DNA from: UBA7359 sp038142205
GTDB lineage: Bacteria > Pseudomonadota > Gammaproteobacteria > Eutrophobiales > Eutrophobiaceae
Reading direction: 5' to 3'
Length of the DNA stretch: 64,000 bases
Assembly: GCA_038142205.1 (NCBI GenBank)
Contig: JAYQJO010000001.1
Location: forward strand, 1,798,001-1,862,000
Of the stretch, positions 44,740 to 53,913 are shown in pieces (within the stretch, counting starts at the first letter, position 1; every line of letters begins with the position of its first letter). Under the pieces are notes generated by a model. That model had not been told where the DNA came from. It ran no database searches and saw only the letters and a program-made list of their open reading frames with translations. A program made the position numbers and the translations under genes.

Positions 44740-45315
44740 TTAATAATTAGTTTTAAATGAACTTAATTGCATAGTAATACCAGAAGTATGTGTGACATCA
44801 ACATCAACTCGCACAAGTTGGCCGGCATTACTGGTTGCGCTTGTATTCAAAGACACACCTACATCATTCACAGAAACTGTAACCGTATAATCACCTACAT
44901 TACCCAATGTAAGACCATTCCGATCAGTAGCTGTTGCTCCAGTAATGGTAGTGTAATCGCAAACATCATCATATGTACTTCTTGTTTCAGTAGTCCATCC
45001 TGTACCACTCGCTTTACAAACAGTACAAGAAGAAGATGTGCAGTCTACCGGGCAATTTTGAGGATTAGTTAAAGGGTTTGCATCAGCATCGAGATTAGGA
45101 TCCCAGTCAGGATCACAAAATGAACTGAGCATTATTTCTTCGAGATAAGCACGAGCTATTGCATTGCCCTGAACCCGAATCTGTGGGTCAACACTATTTT
45201 TTGTTGTATTTGTTATGAGTGTTAAAAATGCTGCTGTCCCAATTTACAAAATGACAATACCAACAACGAGTTCTATCAGGGTAAAACCATAATTTCGACT
45301 AACAGGCTTACTCAT
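44740..45315 (-). CDS. mshD: MSHA minor pilin MshD (in-frame TAA at codon 24)
   Basis: Prepilin of about 191 residues. ATG at 45315 overlaps the mshC stop (ATGAGTAA) and reads a normal leader, NYGFTLIELVVGIVIL, then a TAA at 45244-45246, then IGTAAFLTLITNTTKNSVDP in the same frame. The following ARAYLEEIMLSSFCDPDWDP is the diagnostic MshD segment. One extra G with one A fewer would give VILVIGTAAF, so a paired base-call error is possible; a true nonsense codon is the alternative. The globular part has several cysteines. Confidence 0.83.
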
Positions 45316-45763
45316 AAGCAAAGCCTGTTTCTGGTTCGATCGTAATTGTCGTTGTACCAAAATTGATACTGAGGCTACCACTAGGTCTGCCTATTCTATC
45401 AAATTGAACATTAGCAGGCAGGACAGCGCCCGAATCAGGCGTACTGCTGTTACAAAAATTATTCTGTCCATTTGCCGGATTAACCAACGATGTTGATGCA
45501 GCAGCACAGCCTGTTTCGACTGGCGCACCATATTGAACAGTACAACCAGAAGCCGTGATTGAAACATTAATATTACAACCACTTCCTATAGCCTGTTTTT
45601 GACCATAACGAATGGCTGCCGTCGCTTGTTGTTCAAAACCTTGCGCACGAAATCCATCAAGGTTTAATCTTGGAATGGCATAAGCCGCAATGATTCCGGC
45701 TAATATTATTACTACAACCAATTCTACTAAAGTAAAACCATTGATAGATTTATATAGCTTCAT
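45308..45763 (-). CDS. mshC: MSHA minor pilin MshC
   Basis: A 151-residue prepilin with leader INGFTLVELVVVIILAGIIA, E5 present, and a globular domain with cysteine pairs (SGCNINVSITASGC and later). Named from its place between mshA/ligase and mshD, in the Vibrio order mshA-C-D-O-P, and from its size. It probably primes pilus assembly with the other minor pilins. Confidence 0.88.
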   Translation of the reverse strand: MKLYKSINGFTLVELVVVIILAGIIAAYAIPRLNLDGFRAQGFEQQATAAIRYGQKQAIGSGCNINVSITASGCTVQYGAPVETGCAAASTSLVNPANGQNNFCNSSTPDSGAVLPANVQFDRIGRPSGSLSINFGTTTITIEPETGFAYE

Positions 45764-45765
45764 AC

Positions 45766-47553
45766 CTATTTATGATAATGCAATAACGTATTAATTTCCT
45801 GCAAAGCTTCAGAATTTGCGTTTATTGATAAGTACTTGTTTAGTAATGCTTCTACAAACCCATTCTTTCCCATTGCTAATAGTGTTTTTAAATACTCCGA
45901 CTGTACAATGGCATCATGTGGCTTCCAATATAGTGCATCCTTGTTCCATTCAGCAATAGTCTCGAGACTTGCAGGTTTATCTAATAAATTCGCATATTCA
46001 CGATGTAATTCTGCTCGCGCCAACTTATTTCTTACATCATATGGATCAAGATCCATGCCTTTGATAAATAATGCGTCGGCCCTTTTTGCAGATGGTACAT
46101 GTTGCTTTACTTTAACCGCATTCATCAATAATGCCCCTTCGTACCAATAGTAATTCGAATTATTTGGCGCAAATTGTCTAGCTATAGAAAAACGTTTTAA
46201 AGCAATTTCAATATTTAGGTTATTCGCATGCTTTATCGCATTATGATAATACAGCTGTGCAATAGCAGGCTTAGACAAGAATAGTACTATTATGAAAACC
46301 AACACTACTTTTAAGAAATCAAACTTAAAATAATTTGATGTCAACTTTATCTGATAAGCATGTTGATGATATTCATTTATTATCTGATTAAAAAGACCGA
46401 GATAAAATGCATATAACAACAAGATGAATGGCACATAAAACATAAAATCAACTAGCGCATGAACATAAAGACTGGTGACGCCTGTTAAGATAGCCATTAA
46501 CTTAACTAATTCATCTTGTTTTATTCGAGTCGATAAGCGCAACAAATAGTAAATCATGACTAAAAACAATCCTACAAACAAAGCAACGCCAGCTATACCT
46601 AGTTCCATCCATAGCTGCAAATAGTCATTATGCGCATAACGTGTTTGATTACCTGTAAAAGGTGCTTTTTGATCGCGTTGCTGATAATACTGATACGTAT
46701 GAAATCCTTTTCCTAAAATAGGCGCTTCTTTAATCTGCTGCCAGGCAATATCGAATAACATAAACCGATGAGACATCGTCGAGGCTATAGTGTCACTTCT
46801 TATTAAATTTTCTATATTCTGACTTAATGCAGTTTCATCGGTTTTATTAATTTTATATTCTAATTTATTTTGTTCAATAACTGCGTAACATATAAAGATC
46901 AATGTAAAACCTATTAATAGTTTTTTTATTCTTTTTTTGTTTAAATTAATATTTAATGGCTTTATAAAAATGGAAATAAAAAACAGGCTACTTATAAAAG
47001 CGACCCAACCACCACGACTTTGAGAGACTAATAAACCACTGAATAATAATAAAATAATGCTGAAATAATAACGCTGAGTCTTACCAAGAACATAGAAGAG
47101 AATCAATGGCAATAGAAAAAGATTAATACTTGCAGCATAAGTATTTGGTGTATAAAAAACTGCATTTGCGCGATGCCCAATCTTCACTAGAAAACCATAA
47201 CCACTTATATATTGCATTAACCCCCATAATGAAATGACGATAAAAATAACGCTTAAAATATAAAATACGTTTTTTATAAATTGTTCACGAGCATACGTTG
47301 CTAATATAAAAACTATAAAAAATAAAAAAGTAAGATAAAAAGCTTCTGCATCAACAATAGGGCTAATAAATTTTATATTAAGGAAAAATATCGATATAAA
47401 ACAGACAATGAACACACTCAGCCCATTAACCGTTATTTTTTCTTTTGCATAAAAGAAAGATAACAAAACGAGTATGCTTAGCGAAACAAACCAGATTGTA
47501 TAATTATGTACGAATAATGAGAGCGCCAATACTAGCTGCAATACTATAGACAT
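45766..47553 (-). CDS. Wzy/PglL-type O-antigen ligase-like membrane protein
   Basis: A 595-residue integral membrane protein with about 10-12 hydrophobic helices, a central ligase (Wzy_C) domain and a soluble C-terminal part with TPR-like helices. The pattern TPNTYAASINLFLLPL, VSQSRGGWVAF, and the large periplasmic loop ending RYAHNDYLQLWMELGIAGVA fits WaaL/PglL-type ligases that transfer lipid-linked glycans. Its place directly between mshA and mshC makes pilin O-glycosylation an attractive role (inference). ATG at 47553 is chosen because the upstream alternative starts (GTG 47598, TTG 47604) would run through the mshA terminator hairpin. Confidence 0.82.
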   Translation of the reverse strand: MSIVLQLVLALSLFVHNYTIWFVSLSILVLLSFFYAKEKITVNGLSVFIVCFISIFFLNIKFISPIVDAEAFYLTFLFFIVFILATYAREQFIKNVFYILSVIFIVISLWGLMQYISGYGFLVKIGHRANAVFYTPNTYAASINLFLLPLILFYVLGKTQRYYFSIILLLFSGLLVSQSRGGWVAFISSLFFISIFIKPLNINLNKKRIKKLLIGFTLIFICYAVIEQNKLEYKINKTDETALSQNIENLIRSDTIASTMSHRFMLFDIAWQQIKEAPILGKGFHTYQYYQQRDQKAPFTGNQTRYAHNDYLQLWMELGIAGVALFVGLFLVMIYYLLRLSTRIKQDELVKLMAILTGVTSLYVHALVDFMFYVPFILLLYAFYLGLFNQIINEYHQHAYQIKLTSNYFKFDFLKVVLVFIIVLFLSKPAIAQLYYHNAIKHANNLNIEIALKRFSIARQFAPNNSNYYWYEGALLMNAVKVKQHVPSAKRADALFIKGMDLDPYDVRNKLARAELHREYANLLDKPASLETIAEWNKDALYWKPHDAIVQSEYLKTLLAMGKNGFVEALLNKYLSINANSEALQEINTLLHYHK

Positions 47554-47585
47554 AAAAAAAGAGGACCAAATAGCCCTCTTTTTTT
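47554..47585 (-). terminator. Intrinsic terminator after mshA
   Basis: A perfect 11-base stem AAAAAAAGAGG/CCTCTTTTTTT with a 10-base loop, reading into T7 on the minus strand. It begins 25 bases after the mshA stop and ends exactly before the ATG of the ligase gene. It should keep the abundant pilin transcript separate from the downstream genes. Being symmetrical it could also act on the plus strand, where no gene ends nearby. Confidence 0.85.
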
Positions 47586-47610
47586 CAAGTATATTCACTA
47601 ACAATTAAAT

Positions 47611-47961
47611 TTAACCGCTACATAATCCAGCGGGCATAGTTATATTACCTGAGTTGCTACCAGATACAGCAACAGTAAAAACCTCTGTCGCACCAGTGCA
47701 AGTTGTGATTGAAGGTGTGTAAGCCACTGATGCATCAACTTCTGCTTGTATTGCAGCCAACGTACTAGCCACACCATCATTTGCGCCATATTGTATTACT
47801 GCAGCAGATACTAGTGCGCCGCCAATGCCATCTGCTACCGCACTATTAGCATTACTTGTTAAATTAGCAAATCGTGGTACTGCTGTTGCCGACAAAATAC
47901 CTAAAACAACAATTACAACTACCAATTCAATCAAGGTAAAACCTGAACTTTGTTTCTTCAT
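47611..47961 (-). CDS. mshA: MSHA major pilin MshA
   Basis: A 116-residue type IV prepilin: short leader MKKQSSG, cleavage before FTLIELVVVIVVLGILSATA with E5, then an alpha-helix and a small D-loop closed by cysteines near residues 98 and 114 (TTCTGATE and AGLCSG). It ends in CSG. It is preceded by GTAGGAG eight bases before ATG and followed by a strong terminator, both consistent with a highly expressed structural subunit. In Vibrio, MshA binds chitin and surfaces. Confidence 0.9.
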   Translation of the reverse strand: MKKQSSGFTLIELVVVIVVLGILSATAVPRFANLTSNANSAVADGIGGALVSAAVIQYGANDGVASTLAAIQAEVDASVAYTPSITTCTGATEVFTVAVSGSNSGNITMPAGLCSG

Positions 47962-48194
47962 TATATTTACTCCTACATCAAGAGCCGCAGCTCTTATTTA
48001 TTTGACTGTAGTTTCCTTTGGTCGCAACCTTTGGACACATCCTTGTTTACAGCAGCCATATCTACTTCCTAGTAGATATATACACCTGGCTTACACCAGA
48101 ATTCTAAAAAAACAGTAGATAGTACTTAATTAGCAATAAAATAATATATTTATTTGTATTAAAAAACAAGTATTTAGAACATTAAATTGAATAT
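47962..48194 (-). promoter_or_regulatory. mshA leader with hairpins and candidate CsrA sites
   Basis: 233 bases between the upstream membrane gene and mshA. On the minus strand: a perfect 9-base hairpin with an AGGA loop (48058-48079), then AAACAAGGATGT (48037-48048) matching the CsrA consensus RUACARGGAUGU at 11 of 12 positions, then AAAGGAAAC with GGA at 48014-48016, a hairpin AAGAGC-TGCG-GCTCTT near 47980-47996, and the GTAGGAG ribosome site (47970-47976). Multiple GGA sites with one over the ribosome site is the layout of CsrA-controlled leaders. No promoter could be assigned. Confidence 0.55.
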
Positions 48195-48793
48195 TTACAT
48201 TAATATATGCTTTGTATTTACTATAATATATATAGCACCTATTAGAATTAATACGCCAAAAATACGCGGATTCCCAGACAAAACGGTATCGGGCAAGTCT
48301 TTAGTTTTGTCTAATACCTTTAATTTTTCTTCTGTCTCTACCCAATAATTAGACTTTTTCTCTGCTACCTTAATCAAACTAGGCCGAAAAAAATAATTAA
48401 GCCTATAACTAATGCTAATATATTCGCGCCTAATAAAATGTAATATAAAGACTCCAATAGCCACTTTCCAAAAGCTGTATCGGCCATCAGAACAATATTT
48501 TGAATGAGAGGCTTAATATCCGTATAAAAATACAACATATAGATACTAATTAGAGCAAAAACAATAACCAATCCACCAAATAAGTGGTGAAATCTGTAAA
48601 ACAACCGTTCCTGGTATCGTGGTTTATTTAATGAGTCAAAAATATGTTCTGTGGAAATCCAATTATTAAGACGTTCGCCGATACGTTCCATCTTCTCTGG
48701 CAAAAATAAAAATGACAGGCCTAGAGGAATTAGTAATATTCCTAAAACTAATAATGAGCTGGTTAACCAAAGATATGTGTCAGTTGTATGCAT
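48195..48793 (-). CDS. Membrane protein of unknown function in the MSHA locus (frameshifted)
   Basis: A protein of about 199 residues with four predicted membrane helices (LTSSLLVLGILLIPLGLSFL, GGLVIVFALISIYML, ILLGANILALVIGLIIFF, RIFGVLILIGAIYIIV). The frame breaks at the A7 run 48387-48393; one more base joins IIFF to RPSLIKVAEKKSNYWVETEE. I do not recognise the family. It sits where mshB is found in Vibrio but has no prepilin leader. Function unknown; co-transcription with mshF is likely (22-base gap). Confidence 0.72.
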
Positions 48794-48814
48794 CTAAATT
48801 TCCCGAATTTCAAT

Positions 48815-49426
48815 TTAATACGACCATGAATAGTCATCTATTTTCTCTAAACCCATTGAACTAAACTCATCAACTAAAGGATTAAATATATTATCACCAT
48901 CCTGATCAACAAAATTAAAACTGACCCGAAAACGTATTCGCGTCGGCCCCTGCAAATCACTATTAAAAAACGCTGTATTCTCAAGTTTATAAAATAAGAT
49001 ATAATCATCTTGATCAAAGTACCACTTACCTGCTTCCAGAAGCGGTTCACTGTCATCAAAGACGACTCCACCATAATTTGGTAGCGATACACCTATGCTT
49101 TTTATAGTAATAAAAGAATTAATCTCTTTCGTAGCATATTCAATACCTTCTACATCAATATTTTCTGTCATTAATTCCATAGGGTTCATCTTTAATAACT
49201 CTATTGCGTAATCGTTATCGCCTTTAATTAGAGCAAATGCAGCTTTGTAATTTATAGCCGTATTAATATTAATTACTGTACTGTTTATCATGCTTTGCTC
49301 AGCTTTAGAAAATACAGCAAACATATACCGACTAAACAAACCTATTACTATTGCAATTAATAACCAGGCCATAATACCTTCCAATAAAGATAATCTATGG
49401 TCCAGCCAACGAGACGCTAATTCCAT
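48815..49426 (-). CDS. mshF: MSHA biogenesis protein MshF
   Basis: A 203-residue protein with one N-terminal membrane helix (GIMAWLLIAIVIGLFSRYMF) and a periplasmic domain. Assigned to MshF from its position directly after mshG and its size; sequence conservation in this family is low. It follows mshG by 24 bases. Confidence 0.75.
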   Translation of the reverse strand: MELASRWLDHRLSLLEGIMAWLLIAIVIGLFSRYMFAVFSKAEQSMINSTVININTAINYKAAFALIKGDNDYAIELLKMNPMELMTENIDVEGIEYATKEINSFITIKSIGVSLPNYGGVVFDDSEPLLEAGKWYFDQDDYILFYKLENTAFFNSDLQGPTRIRFRVSFNFVDQDGDNIFNPLVDEFSSMGLEKIDDYSWSY

Positions 49427-49450
49427 ATTGCGTAATAATTTAGTCTGCTC

Positions 49451-50671
49451 TTACTTAACAACTTTTGCCATATCCCACATAGGCAAAAAGACACCCAACG
49501 CCAGTATTAACACCATTATTCCAATCGCAACGATTAAAATGGGTTCGATAGAAGCACTCAAGTTTTTGATGTCGTAATCCACTTCCCTATCGTAATACTC
49601 TGCGACTTCCTCCATCATATCATCGACTTTACCGGTTTCTTCGCCGACTGCTAACATTTGAATGACTAAAGGCGTAAACATTTTTGTTAAACCTGCAGTA
49701 CGAGTTAACGACTCACCTCTTTCTATACCTGACCTCATATCGAGTATCTTTTCACTAATATACTCATTGCCTACAGATCTTGAAACAACAACCATAGACT
49801 GAATTAGAGGTACGCCTGATTTTAGCCCCATAGAAAATGAACGAGCAAACCGGGCTATAGTTGCTCTAAAAATAATATTACCGGCTATTGGTATTTTTAA
49901 TTTGTACATATCCCATTGATACCGTCCTTTTTCTGTTTGTATATATACTTTAGCTGCTATTAATGAACCTATAATACTGACAAGAAGAACAGGCCACCAT
50001 TGCACAAAAAAATCAGATGTCGCCATTAGCAATTTAGTTTGCCATGGCAGCTCAACTTCAGCTTTTGAAAATAAATCGGCAAAAGCAGGAATAACCCATA
50101 TATTAATAATGGCAACCGCTATTGCGATAGCAACAATTACAAACGTAGGATAACGTATTGCTGCTTTTATACGTTCTCGTGTCTCTTTTTCTCGTCCGAG
50201 ATATTCTGAGATTCGAAAAAATGATTCTTCTAACCGTCCTGTTTCTTCACCTACTTTCACCATGCTGATATATAGAGGCGAAAATATAGAAGGATGTCTC
50301 GCTAAGGAATTTGATAAATCTCGCCCTGATTCCAGATTATCCATCATATCCTTAAGTGCTTCTATTAACTTAAGGTTTCTTGATGATTGTACTAATCCTT
50401 TAATTGACTTAATCATTGGCACACCTGCTTTTATCAGTGTAAACATTTGTCTACTGAATAGAATCAGGTCATCTAAATTTGGAGCTTTTCTATTTAAATA
50501 ATCAGAGAATGAAATATTGGCGGAAGATGGTTTTGAGCGTTCTTTAATATCGATAGGTGTAATACCGGTATTAAATAACTGTGATGCAACAGCATCGATA
50601 CTACCGGCATCTATTTTCCCATTGACTAATGCGCCGCTTGTATTTCTACCTTTATATGCAAATAAAGGCAT
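49451..50671 (-). CDS. mshG: MSHA platform protein MshG (PilC/GspF family)
   Basis: A 406-residue inner-membrane platform protein with two GspF domains (about 65-190 and 270-395). Each carries the SSRNLKLIEALKDMMDNL or MVKVGEETGRLEE type signature, and LAVGEETGKVDDMMEEVA marks the second. Three membrane helices are visible. It works with MshE to extrude pilin subunits. Its ATG at 50671 is shared by one base with the mshE stop. Confidence 0.95.
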   Translation of the reverse strand: MPLFAYKGRNTSGALVNGKIDAGSIDAVASQLFNTGITPIDIKERSKPSSANISFSDYLNRKAPNLDDLILFSRQMFTLIKAGVPMIKSIKGLVQSSRNLKLIEALKDMMDNLESGRDLSNSLARHPSIFSPLYISMVKVGEETGRLEESFFRISEYLGREKETRERIKAAIRYPTFVIVAIAIAVAIINIWVIPAFADLFSKAEVELPWQTKLLMATSDFFVQWWPVLLVSIIGSLIAAKVYIQTEKGRYQWDMYKLKIPIAGNIIFRATIARFARSFSMGLKSGVPLIQSMVVVSRSVGNEYISEKILDMRSGIERGESLTRTAGLTKMFTPLVIQMLAVGEETGKVDDMMEEVAEYYDREVDYDIKNLSASIEPILIVAIGIMVLILALGVFLPMWDMAKVVK

Positions 50672-52416
50672 TACGCGATTTCCTCTTCACTCTGCTCAAT
50701 GGCTTCATCAACAATACTATCAATATCCGCTGAAATTCTTATCACTTCATCCATTGTCGTAATTCCTTCAACAGCATATTGAAGCGCAACCATATTCAGC
50801 GGTCTATAATATTTTGAATAGGCTGCTTCCTTAACAAACTCAGCGGTATCTCCCTGCCCTAATAATTGCGATAAATTTTTATCTAGTTCAAGTAATTCAT
50901 AAACACCGATACGACCTTGGTAGCCTGTGTAATTACAATGCGCACAGCCAATACCTTTTTTAAAAGTGACGTTAAATTTCTTTTCATCAACAATGGTATT
51001 TAACCATGCTCTTTGTTGTTCTGTTATTTCATCAACTTGTGCACAACTCTCGCAAACCCTTCTAACCAGCCGTTGAGCCAATATCGCATGAAGGGCAGAA
51101 GCTAACAAATAGCTTTTAATATTCATATCTAATAAACGATTAACCGTGCTTACTGCATCGTTAGTATGCAGTGTTGATAACACCAGGTGGCCTGTCATTG
51201 CCGCGCGTAATGCTATTTCTGCAGTTTCCTCATCACGCATCTCACCTATAAGTATAATATCCGGGTCTTGTCTTAACGCTGAACGTAGTACTGTTGAAAA
51301 ATGTAAATCTATATCTGTATTTATTTGTACCTGATTAATACGAGATAACTTATATTCAACTGGATCTTCAACTGTAATTATTTTCTTTTCAGGCACATTT
51401 AATGTCTGCAAAGCAGCATAAAGCGTAGTTGTTTTACCACTACCTGTAGGGCCTGTTACCAGAATCATGCCATGCGGCCTTTGAATTAATGTCTGAAATC
51501 TTTCTAATAAAGCTTTAGGCATACCGATAGTATCCAAGCTTAAAGTACCGCCAGTTTGATCTAACAATCTCATTACAACTGATTCGCCGTATTGAACTGG
51601 CATCGTAGATAGACGCACATCAATACTGTGGTCCTTTACTTTTAAACTAAACCGCCCGTCCTGTGGTAATCGTTTTTCAGAAATATCAAGGCCAGCCATT
51701 AATTTCAGTCTTAACACAAGTGCAGGCGCAATACGTATTTCATCCATTATATGTTCTTGTAAAATACCATCTACACGCTGGCGAATTCGTATTACTTTTT
51801 CATCAGGTTCAATATGAATATCCGATGCTTTAATTTGAATTGCATCCTCAAACAACGAACTTAACAGCTTCACAACAGGCGCGTCAGCAACATCTGCATC
51901 AGCTAATAGGGCACCTAAATCGACATCACTCTCAGTTAATTCTTCATTTAGCTGTTCAGCAAAGTCACTAATTTGATCCGTTTTTCGATAAACCGTATCG
52001 ATTGTTTTTAGAAGATCACTTTCCCTTACTACAGCCAATCTTATAGGCTTTTGTAAAATACGAGACAATTCATCATAAGCAAAGATATTCGTTGGGTCAG
52101 ACATCCCAATCATAATGCCGTTATCATCACTGCTTAACGCTACGGCTCTAAATCTTCGCGATTGTATTTCAGGAATAAGCTTTATCGTTTCTGGATTAAA
52201 TTTATAATGCAGAAGATCAACGAAAGGAATTTTCAGTTGCTTTGATAATGTTTCTAGAATTTGATCTTCAGTAACATAGCCATCATCTATTAATACACGA
52301 CCTAATTTTTGCCCGCTGCTTTTTTGTTCCGCAAGCGCCTGTTCTAATTGAGCTTGAGAAATCAGATTATGCTCAATTAGCAAATCACCTAATCGAACTT
52401 TTTTACGAGGATTCAT
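50671..52416 (-). CDS. mshE: MSHA pilus extension ATPase MshE
   Basis: A GspE/PilB-type ATPase (581 residues). An N-terminal MshEN domain has two tandem 24-residue motifs starting RLGDLLIEHNLIS (residues 8-31) and KLGRVLIDDGYVT (37-60), the c-di-GMP-binding pattern described for MshE. The catalytic part shows Walker A GPTGSGKTT (near residue 322), the Asp box, Walker B ILIGEMRDEETAE and a CxxC pair (CESC ... CAHC) of the zinc finger. It powers pilus assembly. Confidence 0.96.
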   Translation of the reverse strand: MNPRKKVRLGDLLIEHNLISQAQLEQALAEQKSSGQKLGRVLIDDGYVTEDQILETLSKQLKIPFVDLLHYKFNPETIKLIPEIQSRRFRAVALSSDDNGIMIGMSDPTNIFAYDELSRILQKPIRLAVVRESDLLKTIDTVYRKTDQISDFAEQLNEELTESDVDLGALLADADVADAPVVKLLSSLFEDAIQIKASDIHIEPDEKVIRIRQRVDGILQEHIMDEIRIAPALVLRLKLMAGLDISEKRLPQDGRFSLKVKDHSIDVRLSTMPVQYGESVVMRLLDQTGGTLSLDTIGMPKALLERFQTLIQRPHGMILVTGPTGSGKTTTLYAALQTLNVPEKKIITVEDPVEYKLSRINQVQINTDIDLHFSTVLRSALRQDPDIILIGEMRDEETAEIALRAAMTGHLVLSTLHTNDAVSTVNRLLDMNIKSYLLASALHAILAQRLVRRVCESCAQVDEITEQQRAWLNTIVDEKKFNVTFKKGIGCAHCNYTGYQGRIGVYELLELDKNLSQLLGQGDTAEFVKEAAYSKYYRPLNMVALQYAVEGITTMDEVIRISADIDSIVDEAIEQSEEEIA

Positions 52417-53911
52417 CTCTTAGAAGACTTGTTATTCGATTAATTCGTTGAATAATAAATTGGCGAGAACCATTTGCTAATGCTCTATTATTTGTTGCCT
52501 TTTGATAAGCATAGAGTGCATCGTCATATCGCTTTAAGGACTCAAGTGATATGCCTAGCCCCATCCACCAGACAGGTTTTAATGGATTCACATGCAATAA
52601 GTCACGATATATTCTTGCAGCTTCATTATGCTGCTCCAGTTTCTGTAATACAGCAGCTTGTAGAGCATAATAATCTGTATTGTAGGCTAATTCGGGTTTT
52701 TGTTTTTCCAGTAGATTACGTGCTTCAATTGGTTTTTCTTGATTGAGTAATAATCTTGCATACACTTTTTTCCATTCGACATTTTTCGGATATTGAATTA
52801 AACCTTCATTAAGGACACTGTATGCCAGTTCATAATGATCTTTTTCTGATAGTACTAGTGCCAAAGTTGAACGTGCTTTTGTATGGCCGGGTTCGTGATT
52901 AAGTACAATATTAAGCTTCTTTAAACTCTCAGATGTATCCCCTTTTTTGTAAGAAACAAAAGCTTCCTGAAATAATTTTTCAGCATAAGCATCAGAACTT
53001 TTACTAGCAGGTATCTTGATCAAATCACCTTTGAAGACAACATCTTTTTCAAACTCAACTTGTTTCTCAACAATAGCAACAAGTTCATTTTTTTCTTTCG
53101 AGACACTACGCTGTTCATTCCATCGATGTTCCATCATCACTATTAAATCATTTACACCTTCAGACTGACTGGTAACGCTTTTTCTTATAATTAACGGACT
53201 ATCTGATTCTAATACGAGTTTGAATCGGTTTTCATTATTGATTGAATATCGAATTGCAACAATCGGTTCCACCGGTACAAGATCTTCTATTTTAAAGCCC
53301 AACTCAGCATTTTTGACTTCGATAACTGTTCTATCTGGATTATTTAATCCATAGACTAAATAATTAATTTCTTCCGGCATTTTCATTATTAAGTTAATAC
53401 CGAAATCATCTATCTCAAATTGAATCGAATCTATACGATTAAGTTTTGTTTGTGATAGTTGTTTGTCGGTTATAAGAATAGTTTCATCGAGTTTTAATGC
53501 ATCATAAGCAATACTTTTATTTTTTTTAGTTTCTTCTAATGATTCAGAGCCAATTTCCTTCTCCATCATATACTTTTCAGTAACAGTTACTCGCTGATCA
53601 GTTATAATTTTAGAAACTTTATCAGTATTTTCTTTTCCAGGATTAATGTTGCTATTATCGACATAATGAGTTTCTTCATAAACAGCGAAAAATTGTGCAA
53701 ATTTTACTTTAAGCAAAGGGTAAGATATTAATGACAATATGATAATGAATATCAAACATATAAATGAAAAAAGGAAAGCATACGACCGCTTTTTATTGTC
53801 TAATTCAACATCATAAGCGGAGTACAAACCATCAAGCACTTGATCAGAGTTCTCATTAAGAAAAGCATCTCGCTTTTCTAAATCTTTTAACATCTTATTA
53901 ATCAAGCTCAT
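52403..53911 (-). CDS. mshN: MSHA biogenesis protein MshN
   Basis: A 502-residue protein starting MSLINKMLKDLEKR, an MshN signature, with one membrane helix near residues 43-65 and a periplasmic domain of several TPR repeats (ARSTLALVLSEKDHYELAYS, YYALQAAVLQKLEQHNEAAR). It overlaps mshE by 14 bases and follows mshM by 2. Probably an accessory factor for secretin or pilus assembly; its precise role is not established. Confidence 0.9.
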   Translation of the reverse strand: MSLINKMLKDLEKRDAFLNENSDQVLDGLYSAYDVELDNKKRSYAFLFSFICLIFIIILSLISYPLLKVKFAQFFAVYEETHYVDNSNINPGKENTDKVSKIITDQRVTVTEKYMMEKEIGSESLEETKKNKSIAYDALKLDETILITDKQLSQTKLNRIDSIQFEIDDFGINLIMKMPEEINYLVYGLNNPDRTVIEVKNAELGFKIEDLVPVEPIVAIRYSINNENRFKLVLESDSPLIIRKSVTSQSEGVNDLIVMMEHRWNEQRSVSKEKNELVAIVEKQVEFEKDVVFKGDLIKIPASKSSDAYAEKLFQEAFVSYKKGDTSESLKKLNIVLNHEPGHTKARSTLALVLSEKDHYELAYSVLNEGLIQYPKNVEWKKVYARLLLNQEKPIEARNLLEKQKPELAYNTDYYALQAAVLQKLEQHNEAARIYRDLLHVNPLKPVWWMGLGISLESLKRYDDALYAYQKATNNRALANGSRQFIIQRINRITSLLRDESS

Positions 53912-53913
53912 AA

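Noticed and set aside
47554..47604. Ligase start at TTG 47604 or GTG 47598
   Set aside because: The extra codons are made of the terminator hairpin itself (poly-A, then poly-T), and the ATG at 47553 starts a normal membrane helix.
47962..48194. c-di-GMP (GEMM) riboswitch upstream of mshA
   Set aside because: The leader is structured but I do not see the GEMM core (the GGACGCAAAGCC-type segment and matching tetraloop receptor). The GGA pattern fits CsrA better.
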